Shown piece by piece: positions 1-13,000 of a DNA stretch of 64,000 nt. How positions within the stretch are numbered: the first letter of the stretch is position 1; the number at the start of each line of letters is the position of its first letter. A program made the translations under genes and the position numbers. The stretch comes from Gymnorhina tibicen (Eukaryota; Chordata; Aves; Passeriformes; Artamidae). A model generated the notes under the pieces. The model did no database searches, had not been told where the DNA came from, and saw only the letters and a program-made list of their open reading frames with translations. The DNA lies in the NCBI GenBank assembly GCA_013399875.1, contig VXAZ01009666.1:365445-429444 (forward strand). The letters are read 5' to 3'.

Positions 1-3000
1 AGCAAATAATAAACTCTTGAAACATTTGTCTTAAATCTGTGTCTTTTTTGGATTATAAGATACATCTTGCTTTGGTAGGTTGGTTTTTTTCCATTGTTGC
101 TACCTTTTTTCTACTCTGAGTTGGTGTATAACAGTGCTTTAGTGGAATGCGTGTGTCTTTTGCCATAAACAGTTTGTTGGAAGTATTAATAGAATAGCAA
201 AAACAAATCTGGTCTATTCTGTAGATCCTAGTCTGCCTTTAAAATGCTTTTATTTTGGAAAAAGCCTGTGAGCCTTTTGTGAGGGGACATACACACCCCA
301 AACCAAAGCCCTTGTTCAGTTTCTTTTGAATAGAATACCAGTAAATAGCTTGAAAATGCAAACGGGGTCCTTGTGTTCTTGCTCATCTCTACAATTTGAG
401 GAAGAACTCTTGAAATTCTGGGTAGACCCCACCTACATAACATTGTGTGCCAGAGAACTTGTTTACCAAAGCATGTTTGTTCATCCCAGCCTGTATTTGC
501 AATTCTAGTAGAACGTGCTGTAGCTGGGTTTCAGGAGGCTGAAATAAGAAACATCCATACAGAATTACCACTTAGAGAGTTTTTTTTCTTTTATACTTAG
601 CTTTGGTATACCTTCCTGCACAAATTGCTCACATCTCCTGGAAACTCAGAGACTTGACCTATTTTATAGAACTGTATTTATAAATGGAATTCCAAAGAGT
701 CTTTGTTAAGAGTGAAATGCAGGTCATACAGCGCTGTCAGTTGGGGGGTTTTTTTAGCAATTTATACTTTATGGGCTGTATTTGATAACTCCAGCTTCAC
801 AGTGTTTACCAGTGCAGTAATTTATTACTGTGTTTTATGCATGTCTGCTGAAACTAGTCCCAGAACATGTCAGCATGTACCAATGAGCTGTATATGTGAC
901 ATGTCAAGCACATGTGTTGATATACGCCTATAAAGCAGCTGGTTATCTTTGTCCTTTTGTTCTATATATATATATATTCCCTTTTTTTATATACGTATTC
1001 ACCCTTTTAGGACTTGGTGGTAACCCAGGTCCAATGTGTTTTTTTTCTTCGTCTTCTCAGAACCCATGTAAATCTTTTGTGCTTCCATGTGAGCAAGTGG
1101 AGGTGGCTTGAGGCAGTATCCACACTCTGGGTCTCTGAGATAACTGATAACTAAGGTAAACCAGGCTATCAGGAGTTCAGCATTCATACTGTTCTTCTGC
1201 TGGTAGCTGAACTAGTTTGTGGAGGTTTCACTTGGGTACCTGCTCCAGACTGCACACTTGCAGCAAGTGAGGGCAGCTGCAGGGCAAAAAGAGATAAGAG
1301 CCATGTGCCCTCTGATAGCGGTGCTTCTCCTAAGGACATAGCTATGGTTGGATGATGTCTCCTGGTGGAGCCCTGCCAGCTATTGGAGTGATAAGTGAAC
1401 AGGATGTAAACAGCAGGGTTTGGGTCAGACAGTTCATGTGCACTGAATTCACCATTCACTTCAAATGCCTTGCATGCTAAGTAATTTTTAGAAACTAATC
1501 ATTGAAAAAAGTGAAACTAACCTGAAAAAAAGTACTCCATATATGGTAACAATAATACATTTTGGTGTGTGCATGAGGGAAGTAAAGAACTTGAAGAGGA
1601 TGAAGTCAGGAAAATAGAGATGCACATATTGAAATTACAGATACGGTATTTCACTGCCTGATATTGCTTTTTTACTTTGAAATTTCATCGTGTATGTATG
1701 ATATTGGCAGGATGCTTGCTTGTGTACTAGTGTTCTTTTTTAGTATATGCTTCAGTTGATTTAAACCAGTTTTCTTCTGAGCTTCTGTGAAGAATTTCTT
1801 TGATGTAGTGCTGCTGTCATTTTTGTGGTTCATGTTATACACACTCTGTGATGTTCATGAAATGATGCAGTTTATTACTGTTTTTCTATAGCTTTCCATC
1901 ATTTTGATTTGTGGTGTTTGCTATGCTTAAGGGAGAGTCCATGTAGTGTTGTTGCAGATCGTGGTTTTGATATTCATTAACCTCTGTGCTCCAGGACATT
2001 CTTCTTGTAATACATGGATCATCATCTTTGTGTCTGGAGTGCTAGAAAACTGGCAGTTCACTATGTCACTATGAATGAAGCCTCCTTTTACTTGCCAAGT
2101 TCTTAATGCTTTGTCAAAAGATAATACTAACTCTTTCAGCCGTGTTTAGGTGGCTTGTGGTAGTTTCTGGTGGGTTGGTTAGTTTGCTTGGGAGAAGGGA
2201 TTGAAGTATATGTTTGCAATGAATCAGTCTTTTAAGTATTCATTTCATTCCTTCAGATTGAAAGACTGTCATCTGAAGACATTCTGTAGCTGATCTAGCG
2301 TACAAAAAGAAAGTAGGGTAAAAACCATTTCCTCTGAGCAGCTCATGTAAAACTGAACCATTACTCAGACTCCTCTACTAAGCACGGGCATGCAACTATG
2401 AAAATGAGTTAAATGAAATCTATTAATATGCATACATTCATTAAGCGTTACAAAACCAGCTTTGGTAAAGAACAGTTACCTGGTGACACTGTTGCTTGCA
2501 CCTGCACTGTGAGCTTTAAATCTTGCCCAGCTGGCAGTTCTTCCACAGTTTTAACTCTCAGGCTTTCAGCTAGTTCACTTTCCCGCCGAGTATCTTCTCT
2601 GACTTGATTTTGTCCGTGGTAGCCTGTGTTTTCTGGTAATCTCATGAGTCCAGGGAATCTAACAGGACGCTGTTTTGTCCAGTACACAACTTTCAGGTGT
2701 CACGCTTTGCAGTGCTGAATGCCTGGTCCCAACTGGCCTATGCCCAAGCCTCTTCCAAGTCCTGTTCCTAAGCAGACAGTGGGGTGTGAATGTAGCCTAA
2801 TTAGCCACCAAGCAAGGGGCTGGAAAGCAGTGTGAGAGTAACTCACAGAACAGGGCGGGTGCATATCTGCCTTCATAGATTTATGGGGTCTTTGTGGCAG
2901 CCAGAATCCCTGGTGTTAGACAATATTTGCCCACAGTTTCTGTGCCTGTGTCATTGTGAGGCCCATCCATTGCTGCCTGAGGCCTTTCCAAAGGGTGATG

Positions 3001-6000
3001 TTCTCAGGCTGCTCAGTTCTGTGTAGATGGGTACAACCTGTGGGGAGTTGGGTCCTTTGATTAAAACAATTGGAACATGAGATGTTAACTACAGTTAACA
3101 TGAGTTGTTTCCTGAATGAAGTCTAAGTTCAGGGCCTGATGGGCTAAAGGCTAACAAAAATTATTTAAAAGATCACTTCATATATATTACTGTATCGTGT
3201 TTGGAGGATTTTAAACAGACACATTTGGTTTACCTGGAGTTAACAGTTGGCAAGATACTGCCACAGAAGAAGTTTTAATTCTAAACACCATCTCATCTTA
3301 GTGTCCAAACCTGATGACTTTGAACAGTCTGTTCTAGGGCAAGGAGGTTGTGTTTTCCTTCGTGTGAGGAGTAGGATAGAAAGCTTGGTGTTAACAAAGA
3401 TAGGCTAAGATAGTCCTTTGAAGATGCAGGAACTGAAATGGAAAGCTGTGGTGTTGGTGTTTGAAGCTGATAGTGAGGTAATGATTTTGTTACTCAATGA
3501 GCTGCTGTGTTTTAGAAGTAACTAACACTTTTGGACTACGTTTGTCAAGTGGTTTGGGCTGTGCTTTTTGTGTGAATTTGAATGTATACAAAAGTTTCAC
3601 AGTATATTCCTGTGGAACAGCGTTCACTAGCAAAGCTCCTGGCTGCATTTAAACAAGACATCTGTATTCCTGCTTGTCTTTGTCTTACAATGGTTTTTTA
3701 TGCTCTATTTTTGTCTGTATAGTTCTTCTGATGTTATAAAATGAGAATTGTGATCTTTGGTCAGGAACAAGGTATTCAGACTAACTTAAGGATATTTTCA
3801 GTAAAAACAGAACTGAATAGTTCATATTGTTGCTACCTGCTCACCTTGGCTTGGAGAAACATGTTAAAGGTACTTTGCATTTCTGTGACCTCTTGCATTT
3901 GCAATGGGTTGAGATGGGTACTTCATTTCTCTTCCCTTTTCTTGTATTTTCCACCCCCACCATCCAATCACTGATATTCCTTGAGCAAAGGCTTAAAATA
4001 GTTGAGATGACAGCACACTACATGGATTTGTAACATTCCTTAGAAGCAAAGTACTGCAAAGCAGTGGAAACGAGATTCTCTGTGTGTATTACTGCCCAGA
4101 GAACATAAATGGGGAATGCAAGGGAGTTCCTGGGGACAAAAATGTCAGAATGAATGCTGACCTTTAACTTCTAAAAGGCAAGTTGAGTTCCATGCATTTC
4201 TCTGTGTGCTATGCAGTTAACCACCAGGTATCCACCTTGACATTAGAATATTAGCCTTTAAAAGCTCATCAAGCAAATCTGTAAATTACAATTTATTTAA
4301 ATTTTAGGATCTTAACAGTGTTTTGCATAGTATGATGCACTAGACAGAAGAACATGCTGTGGAATTCATTCAGGCAACTTACAATTTAAGGATATGTACC
4401 GTGTTGCTGATCTCTAATTACCTAGTCCAGAATAGGGAGAGGAACTGCATAAAATTAACTGCTCAACAGCCCAGTCTTCAGAGAGATTTTAAGTGCGAGG
4501 AAGGGCAAATAGCCACTCTTTAGTCAAAAGTTTAGGGCTTAGATTGTGTGGACAGGGAAACAGAGTTAAATTATCTCTAAGCCAGGGTCGTCTTCTCACC
4601 TTTCCTGGGTTGAGGCTGTACTGTAAATCAGTCAATAGCTCCATTGAACTGATCTGCTGACAAGTTAATGATTAACTGAAAACTATCAACCAGACAGAAG
4701 CAGAACACTGCTAAACAACTGCGAAGTAAAATAGCTCTTCAATACAGATTACCTGACTAAATTATTTGCCAATGAGTTATTCTAACTGACAAGTTCAGAA
4801 GCATTCTGGTCTGGGGCTCCCCACGAGAAGTCCTAACAAACCCTCTTTAAAACCTCTCCATGAATGCAGAGGCAAATACCTTGCCAGATCCAAACGAGCA
4901 AGAGAAGGCTGTTGCTACAATGCCAAGTCTCAATATCTAGCAGTACCTATCTGAAACCACAAAATTCCAAAATCAGGAAAGGGCAGGTTAGGATGGGAAA
5001 ATTCCTCATTTCTTCTTGCGTGGACTCTACTGAAATGGAAGCTTGTGATCCAGTTGACTTGTAGCTTGTGTGTACACAGTTACAACACACTAATCCAAAC
5101 ACTGACGTATTTTAAAAACTGCCAGACTGCTTCTCTGATTTGTTTTTGGAGAGTGCTTGGATGATTGTCAGTGCCTGACACGAGTGTAGTATTATGCAGG
5201 AATACTTCTGCATCAGGACTGTTCAGAAACAGGATCTCCCAAATTGCTCCTTGCCAGATACTTGCCAATACCTGTGACTGTTGAAATGAGCACCGTCATG
5301 TCCTGTCAGGCCCAAATACAAGTCTTGTGAAGACAGGCCTGTAGAACATGGGGCTTCTCTATAATCAATAGAACAGTTCCTGGTGACAAATTGTGGGGTT
5401 CTGGGGACGCCCTGGTGTTACCTTGGTGATACAGTGGAGTGGGCTGCAGTATTTTCACACTTGCTCATTCTTTACATGGCCGTTGAAATCCCAAGAAACA
5501 TTTCAGGTATTTATAGGGAGGAAGCTAAAATGGCATAGGCTTTTAACTCATCCTGAGTGTTACCATTTGCATTAGATATTCCCTGCCTCTTAAACCTTCT
5601 CTGAATGTTTGAAAGCATAGCAGATCCTCAGTAAACATGAGGCTTTAACTTAATGGGTGTGGTGGTCTTTTCTGTTAAACAGAATCCATGCTGACTCCTG
5701 TTTGTCCTGCACTTTTAGATCTTGTTGACAAAATAAAGTGAGGAGTGATACTGTCATTAAAGGAGATGGGGTTTTTAGTTTAGAATTTATATTTTTATAA
5801 CTGTTTTATGGCCTCAATTTGCTCAGGAAAAACTTCCCAAGTTACACATCATTTTAAGAGGTCCAGCTGAATTTTAACGGGGGTATTGAAACTTATCCCT
5901 GAAATTTCAGAGGGTGCAGAAATAGTTCCCTAAATAGAGCTAGATGTTATACAAACCTATCTCATTTTCCCTGAGTTATTCCTCTTGCCCATACAGAAAG

Positions 6001-6261
6001 AGAGCTGTCATTACAGCGGCTGGTTGGTGTAATGACGGCCTTGCCGGTGGATTGTGGGCACCCCTGGACACACTGAAGAGTTAAACTGAAACCCCTCGTG
6101 TGCGCAGGGGTGTTTTTAGGTTATTTTTACCAGAGCGCTGCTATTTTTCCAGCGTTTCTGTGGGGAGCCGCCCAGCAGGAGCAGGAGCATCCCCCTAGGG
6201 GCTGGGGAGGGGAGAGGGGACTGAAACCTTGGGATTAGGGGAAGCAGAAACTTGTCCCTAA
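1..6261. other. Intergenic sequence left of SGK3, no recognised gene
   Basis: AT-rich single-copy-looking DNA. All open frames are short and none matches a family I recognise. In mammals the next gene to the left is VCPIP1 on the minus strand, whose first coding exon is very long. No long minus-strand frame exists here, so VCPIP1 coding sequence is not inside the window. Two minus-strand ORFs (about 2474-2690 and 5107-5271) look exon-like and are treated as an observation, not as a gene. A short TA microsatellite lies near 964-977. Confidence 0.6.
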
Positions 6262-6320
6262 AATATATATATATTTTTAAATACTGTATTTTAGTGTAGA
6301 TATATATATCTATATAGGGC
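6262..6320. repeat. TA-rich microsatellite upstream of the SGK3 CpG island
   Basis: Alternating A/T runs (ATATATATAT, then GATATATATATC and CTATATA) directly precede the GC-rich island. The second half is copied again at 6804-6838 inside the suspected assembly duplication. A TATA-like role for the SGK3 promoter is possible but unproven. A simple repeat is the safer reading. Confidence 0.7.
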
Positions 6321-6497
6321 GGGAGGATCTGGCCTCCCGGATCCGTCCTACAGCCTGGGGCAAGCCGGGGTCTGGGCTCCGCGGAGAGTTGCGCGGGCGG
6401 GCGGGCAGCCTGGCGCCGCGGGCGGGGAGGGGCGGGAGGCAGGGAAGGAGGGAGGGAGGGAAGAAGAGGAGGGAGGGAACGGGCGGCCGCAGCCTCC

Positions 6498-6764
6498 GCG
6501 CCCAGGCGGAGCCGCCTTTCCCTTTCCCTGGCCGCCGAGCCCCGAGCGCGTTATCCTGCGGGGGCGGGAGATGGCCGCGCGGGGCAGCGGCGGCGGGCGC
6601 TCGGCCGGGAACGGGAGGAACGCCTTAACTTCCTAGAAGTCGGGGAGCCGAGAAATAGTTGTTGGGGTGAAGGCGAGAGAAGCTTCGTTTCGCTCCCGAG
6701 GTCCTCGCGGTGCGGTGAAGCCGGTGGCTGCGCCGGTGAGGAGGAGGAGGAGGAGGAGGAGGAG
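6498..6764 (+). other. SGK3: Probable non-coding first exon of SGK3 (3' boundary proposed)
   Basis: A consensus donor GAG|GTAGGT with GT at 6765-6766 follows a GGA trinucleotide run (about 6738-6764), so the exon would end at 6764 in the repeat. The left boundary is the unknown transcription start, and the start given here is only a placeholder inside the island. The next SGK3 exon is the ATG exon near 14.2 kb, giving a first intron of about 7.4 kb. A second possible donor, TAG|GTGCGG, begins at 6769. Confidence 0.4.
6738..6764 (+). repeat. (GGA)n microsatellite in SGK3 5' UTR/donor
   Basis: About nine GGA/GAG units run straight into the proposed exon 1 donor. Such a purine tract could vary in length between individuals and sits where it could influence splicing or translation. 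This is simple-sequence recognition only. Confidence 0.85.
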
Positions 6765-6802
6765 GTAGGTGCGGGTCCGTGGTACCCGGGGAGGGGAACC
6801 GG

Positions 6803-7053
6803 NACTGTATTTTAGTGTAGATATATATATCTATATAGGGCGGGAGGATCTGGCCTCCCGGATCCGTCCTACAGCCTGGGGCAAGCCGGGGTCTGGGCTC
6901 CGCGGAGAGTTGCGCGGGCGGGCGGGCAGCCTGGCGCCGCGGGCGGGGAGGGGCGGGAGGCAGGGAAGGAGGGAGGGAGGGAAGAAGAGGAGGGAGGGAA
7001 CGGGCGGCCGCAGCCTCCNGTGCGGGTCCGTGGTACCCGGGGAGGGGAACCGG
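6803..7053. other. Suspected assembly false duplication bounded by single Ns
   Basis: Single N characters stand at 6803 and 7019. The 215 bases between them (6804-7018) repeat 6283-6497 base for base as far as I can read. The 34 bases after the second N (7020-7053) repeat the 34 bases before the first N (6769-6802). Removing 6803-7053 joins 6802 to 7054 without interruption. This is the signature of a redundant contig or failed gap fill spliced into a GC-rich promoter, not of a biological tandem duplication. Confidence 0.9.
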
Positions 7054-10000
7054 GGCGGCCTCTGCGCGGTCGTTCTCGTCCTTCCCCGAGTGGTTCGCAG
7101 CCAGGACGTGCTGGTGTTTCGGGGGAGCAGCACTGAAGCGTCTTAGGCAACGCTGCCTTGTCGGGATTCAGGTACCCTTGAGGAATTTAATTTTGTGGAG
7201 GTTAATTAAAAGGCCGTTGTAAAGTATTATGGCTAAAGCTGTTTTGACAGCTCGTCCTTTTTTTTTTTTTTTTTGTTATGTGTGTGTATTTATGTGAGTT
7301 TTCCTCCTCTAGCAGCTCGTAAAGGTGTAACTCTGCTGCTTCTAAACGTGCAGTAGTTTTGCAGGATGGAATGTGCCTTTCTTATTCCCCTTTAAACTTA
7401 GGACACGTTGTCATGCTGGTAGTGCATTTCATCACAGGACAGCAGTGTCACCTGAATGCCCTTACGGTTCTTCCTGCACTGAAGATTCCTGTGAATATCA
7501 CTTGCTGCAGTATCCTTGTAGCTAAGGTTTTTTTTATAACTTCTTTCAGACATTTCAAGTGGTTTTATAGACACACACAGAATGAGACTGTATTTTTAAG
7601 GGTTGATGTTACTCTATTTTTGATTCTTCTAACGTTAGTGTTGTTTCAGTCTCAGTGTCTAAATATAGTTCTCAATTTGTTTTTTTTTTTTTATGGTCTT
7701 CACCTGCACATCAATCTCTTCAATGACTGTAATATGAACTGATGGTAAAAACAGAAGCTGCGTATGGAGGAGTGTTTTCCTGAAGGCTTTAAGATACTTT
7801 AGATTTCAGGAAAAATTGTTGCTAGCTTTTGGAAAGCATTTTGGAAAGTTCACTGCTGTTAAAGTAGTCTCCATTCATGGTATTTCTTATAACTTCAAGC
7901 TAGAAAACTGACCTATTTCTTAAAAGATACTTTTGAGACCCTCGTTTAGATCAGAAATCGAGCACAATCGACTTGCCCATGTCGTTGAGAAGTGCTGGTT
8001 GTTTTAACAACCTTGGCAAAGATGAAGAAGTAGGCACTAGTGGTTACATGATAATGTAACATAATAATAATAACAACATAATGTGTTAAAATTGCTTTCC
8101 AGCTTCGAATTCCCACCTGTGATGTAAATTACAGCCTCACCACATCTGATATTGTTGCACCAAATTCTGTTTTCTGTACATAAGCAGCTAATCTCTGAAT
8201 CTTTGTGAACTGAACCTTCTCATTCTCTGTGCAGCACAGAAATATGTGAGAGGTCAGTGTACACTCTTACCTGTGGGAGTCTGTAAACTGTCCCTGAAGG
8301 ATGACATAGAATACTCGCTGTGGTTGCACTGATGTAACATGATGAATCAACTGGGTGAACTGGACATGCAGTTTGTATGTTGCTAAAGGGTCTTCTCTTG
8401 CTTGCCTTTTATATCCCAGTGTTTAAGTTGTTGCCTTTTCATTATTCAGCAGCTTTATGGTTCTAGGCAGCCATCAATTCTGTAAAGCACAGACTTCAAA
8501 AGTGTGATTGCTGGATTGTGGCCTGTAGCTTGGGTTTACATATTTCATTACGTTATTATCCAGCTATATTCTATTATATTGATTTTACCCCTTTGCCAAT
8601 TACTATACATAAAATCCAGGAACTCTGTCCATGTTCAATGCTTTAGCAGTAATATCAGTCTTAAACAGATTGGAATTCTGTGTTTATGTAGTGAAACAGA
8701 GGGAGAGCAGTTGGTGACTTCTGTTGAAGGTCATGTAAGAACATGTCCAGTATATCTGAAATTGAAATGTGGTGTTCTCTCATTTAATTTTCATCCAGAG
8801 GGTACAACGAGGCTGGATTATTTGCTTGGTGTTTACTGAAGTCTGACTGCCCTCTTACGTAGAACTGACTATGTTGCAGGTGGCTGCCGTCAGCTGTCTG
8901 TAAGACCTCTTCAAAGTAGCTTACAGTGCTGTTGCTACAACTCGTGAGCTGTGCTGTCCTCAGGCATCTACATTTAAAATTTAATTGGACCCGGTGTGTA
9001 GGCAGGCTGAGAAAGCACACCAGGAAGTGTGCAGGTAGCAAGTGTAATACAAACTGGATGTTTTTAATATACTCTGTTTGTGTAAGTTGTACTATCCGAG
9101 GCACATAGTGATCCTTGTGGATACTATGGACACAGGCTAAAGTTGAAATTATTATGGAGCTGTGTTCAGGATTAAAAGACAGCTGCCTCTTACTGGCGGT
9201 ATTTGTACTTAAGACCCGTTTTATTACTCAGGGTTTGCTTACCACAGCAGAGAACCTGTGTTCTGTCATGTAATAAATATGAATGCAAATAGGTCTAGTC
9301 CAAGCCACGGATCTTGTTATATGCCAGTTAAGAGTAATTTACTGGAGCTTCTTGTGGGAGGTGGGGCAGAAGGGATGTTCTTGGGTGCAGTACAATCGTG
9401 GGAAGGTAATCCTTGCCTGACTTCTCCAAAGGAAATTTGATAGAGACAGAAAGGGGGTAGTTACTTATTTAATTCCTTTGGTTGAGTTTTCACTTTACCT
9501 GCTGTCCTTTTCTCTAAGTAGAAAGATTCAGTTGAATTGGACTTTGCCCATGTTGCTGCAGAGGAGTGGTGCTACTAGAGATTTTTAAAACTGCTAGGTA
9601 GTGGGTGGATGTGTAAACAGGGAGCAGGCTTTTTCCTTTATACCAGTGGCTGAATTCTCAACTCGCTCAAATTGTAGTTAGAAGGGAGTGTGCAGATAAG
9701 CCAAGGATTGACTAGAGTATTTTGGTTAGTGCTCTCTTTTTTAATTCAGGTGAAGTCTTGCTAGAGGTCTACCCTGGTGTCTAGTGTTACTGTATTAAAA
9801 ATCATATGTAATGTGATATTTAAAAGGATGTCTTTTGTGAATGAAACCTGTTTTCTCCAGAACCTTGTTATTGAACAGCTTCTGGACATCCCTCTCTCTT
9901 TAGAGGTTAGCAATCTGTGTTTTGCTTTTGACTTTTTCTGAAGCATTTGACTTCACGTACAGTTCCTGGATCTCTTCGTCCTGTATTTCTGTTGCATTGG

Positions 10001-13000
10001 ATTCTGATTATCTTGCCTCCCATTTCCTGTGTGTCGGCTGCCTGTCTGGTAACAAGAATGGGACACTATTTCTCCATAGAGAGGTTGAGAAAAAGTTGAC
10101 TTTCTGGGTTTTCTCCAAGATTGTGTAAGGTCCAGTGATATGTTGAGCCATTATCAGTGTATTTGTGGAGAAGACTGAGGAAGTGATGAAAAGTATGCCA
10201 GAGTTGTTATTTTCTCTAAAGTTAGAAGAAATAGTGTAGTGTTTATAGTGCATAATAGGACTGCCTCCTGTGCCTTGCTTTCTGTTTCTTTATATGCAGG
10301 TTCCTTCTGTAATTGGAATCACAGGTGAGATTCTCAGCAGCTGATTTTACTGATGACTCAGTCCCAAAGTAAGTCCTTCAAGGCAGCTGATTAGTGTACA
10401 GGGAAGTACCTATACACTGTTCCAGTGCATATGGATCCTGGTGATTCCTCCAAGCATGATTGCAGGGAGAGTCTTTTGGGGTTTTTGTCTGATCTTGTCG
10501 CCGCTTCCCTTGTGCTACTCAAAGAGTGAGTGTGGTTTGCACTGGCCTTAGAGGTATTTAAGGCAGTTTGGCAGCAGCTGGAGAGGCAGCAGGTGAGTAC
10601 ACCAGCTACCTGATCTAGCCTTGGACATTCTGGGCAGAGATTGAAGCATAAGCACCCAGAAAAAGGATCTTTGGATTATACAGTGGTATCACCTTTAGGC
10701 CACTACCATTTTAAAAAGAACAGAAAATGTTCCAGTGCAGAATAAAATAGTCTGATTAAACTTCAGAAACCTTTTCTGATACAGTTTCCTTATGTAGAAG
10801 AGAGAAAAAGGGGGCTGCCACATACTGCTAAACTGTGTCATATTTGCCTGTTGCATGCAGCTGTTAGGAGGCTGCACAGAAGATTTTATAATCAGGCATT
10901 CATTTGTGGGTGTAGTAGATTTGTGTATGCTCTCTTGGTGTCAGGGTTCTGCTATTGCCATGCTCTTGCTTCACCAGAGGCAAGGGTCAGCCTGAAAATT
11001 GATGTTGTTGTGGCTTTCTGCAGGAAACGGTGAAAATACTGCTGGCTTTTTTACAGCCCCCATGGAGAGAACAGACAGTTAGCTGTTGATAGGCTTGAAA
11101 CTGTGCCAGGAGGACTGGTGACTTCTGTTCTGCTCTAACTTTCTCTCTGCCTTCTCCTGTTCCAGGCCTACATACTGTAGCAGCTTAAGTTTTAGCTGTT
11201 TCTGGACAACACTGGTCTCAGCATTAACCTGTCTTGCAGGTTGTCTACATTATCTGCATCTTTCACTGGTGCCCAAGTTTGATTTGAGGGGACTTATTTT
11301 GATATGTGGTTTTCTGAAGTTCCCTTTCCTTTTGGTCTTTTATCAAAGTTGAGCTGAGGGGCTGCTTGTTGTTAGTTCCAGGAAATGCTGTAACCAGAGG
11401 TAGAGACTTCTCTGCTGACAGTGTCTGTTAAATTCACTCCTATCCTTCAAAATGCTTCAATTTCCACATTTGAAGCTGTGGATAGAAATATGTCTCTACT
11501 GTTTTCTCTTCATTATTACTTAATGTAGTTATCAGAGCATTAGTGGTTTTACCTGCTATTTAACCTACAGCTGTGTTCCTAACTACAGCATGGTAAAGAT
11601 TAAGGCAAGTCTATCCCTATTTCTGTAGTCAGACCTACAAGATCAGCTCTCAAGAGCTGACATGCTCGAGGCAAATAGAAATTGAAAGAAAGCTCTGATC
11701 TGCTGGAGCTTAGTGGCAAAGTGAAAATGCAGTTCTTCCAAGTTTGTCAGTTCAGCTTAGTGTTGGTGACCCAGGCACGGCTCAGAGGAGATGCCTCAGG
11801 GAAAGAAAATAATCACAGCCAGTGATCTTCCAGGCAGCTTAAAGAAAGAAATGTGAACATTACAGTTTTGGCATCTCAGATGATTTATTCTTCTTCGCCC
11901 CAGTAAGATGAATAAACTCATCCTGAATTAATCTGGTTGACACTTCCTCCTTTTGTCTTTCAGAGATCTTTCAACTTCAGATCTGACATAAAGCTCAGTC
12001 TTCCAAGACTACAGCTTTTAATCCGTATGGCTCCTGTACTGGTATTTAAAACTCTGACACTAAAAATAAGAAACTGAAGGGATGAGAGAAACACAGCCTG
12101 TCTTGTGAAAATGAGTGCAGGCATCTTGGAAACCTTTGTAATGAACGTTGGTTCACAAGAGAAGGACAGTGAGTGATATTAATCAGGGAACACCTAATCC
12201 ATTTTAAAGCTTTACTTGTTTTTCTGTGATGAGCAGGAAGACAGATAAAACACAGGAACTTATGCTCAGTTCCTGACACTGAAGACCTGAAGGCTAAAGA
12301 TTGACACAAGTGCTTAGTAAAGTCTAAGCTTAGTGAAACACTCACTGGAAGTGGTGCCTATTGACTGTTTTAGTGGACCTCTTATGATGGAGAAGAGCTC
12401 AGTTAACCTTTACATCGCAATTTTAGTATGTGGCAATGGGAGAAGAACACCCTTAATCTTATGCCAGTATAAAATTATGGAAGGTATGCCTTGTTGTAAT
12501 AAAGCTCTTAACAGTAGCTTTCCAAAGGAAAAGAGAAACCAATTTGGAACTCATGGTCTGTGTAACTTGGCTTGGCTTGGATGAACCGTGTTATAGTCAA
12601 ATAAAGGTGGGGGAGAAGCTTAACCCTGCACAACACTGTAATTACCTAATTGGTGAAGTAGGGAACAATTAAATTAAGGTAAATGCAGTTGTAGCTAAAA
12701 ATAATTTTCTGAATGTGTTCCAGTATGGATGATCTGTCACTTAGCTGTGATTGCAGTGGTTTTAAACATTATTTTTTGTTAAAGTCATCAGATAGATCTT
12801 TGAAAATTAAGTCAGTTTTAAATGGCTGTAGGAGAAATAACAACGTGAAGTTTGATGATCTGGCTTTTGAGAGCAAGAAAAATAGTCACTTGACTGACTG
12901 AAACTGGTTGGGTATCAAGAACAAATCTTTTCACTGGATTCCAGGAGCTTTGGCCTTTGTGCCAACATAAATATGGGTGTCTCTCTAATAGCAGAATTGC

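Larger units (their letters stand above)
6320..7135 (+). promoter_or_regulatory. SGK3: CpG island promoter of SGK3
   Basis: An abrupt change from AT-rich DNA to a G+C- and CpG-rich block, with GCGCGGG, GGGCGG (Sp1-like) and GGCGGCCGC motifs. It is the only CpG island between the left edge and the SGK3 coding exons, which lie on the plus strand downstream. A housekeeping-type promoter with a dispersed start is expected for this gene. The true island is about 250 bp shorter than it appears, because 6803-7053 repeats neighbouring sequence between single Ns. The exact transcription start cannot be set from sequence alone. Confidence 0.75.

Noticed and set aside
1..6261. VCPIP1 coding sequence expected from mammalian synteny
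   Set aside because: No long minus-strand reading frame of the size of its first exon is present, so it must lie outside the window.
6769..7146. ORFs crossing the N-flanked block at the SGK3 promoter
   Set aside because: They span the assembly artefact, contain undefined residues at the Ns and exist only because of the duplicated segment.
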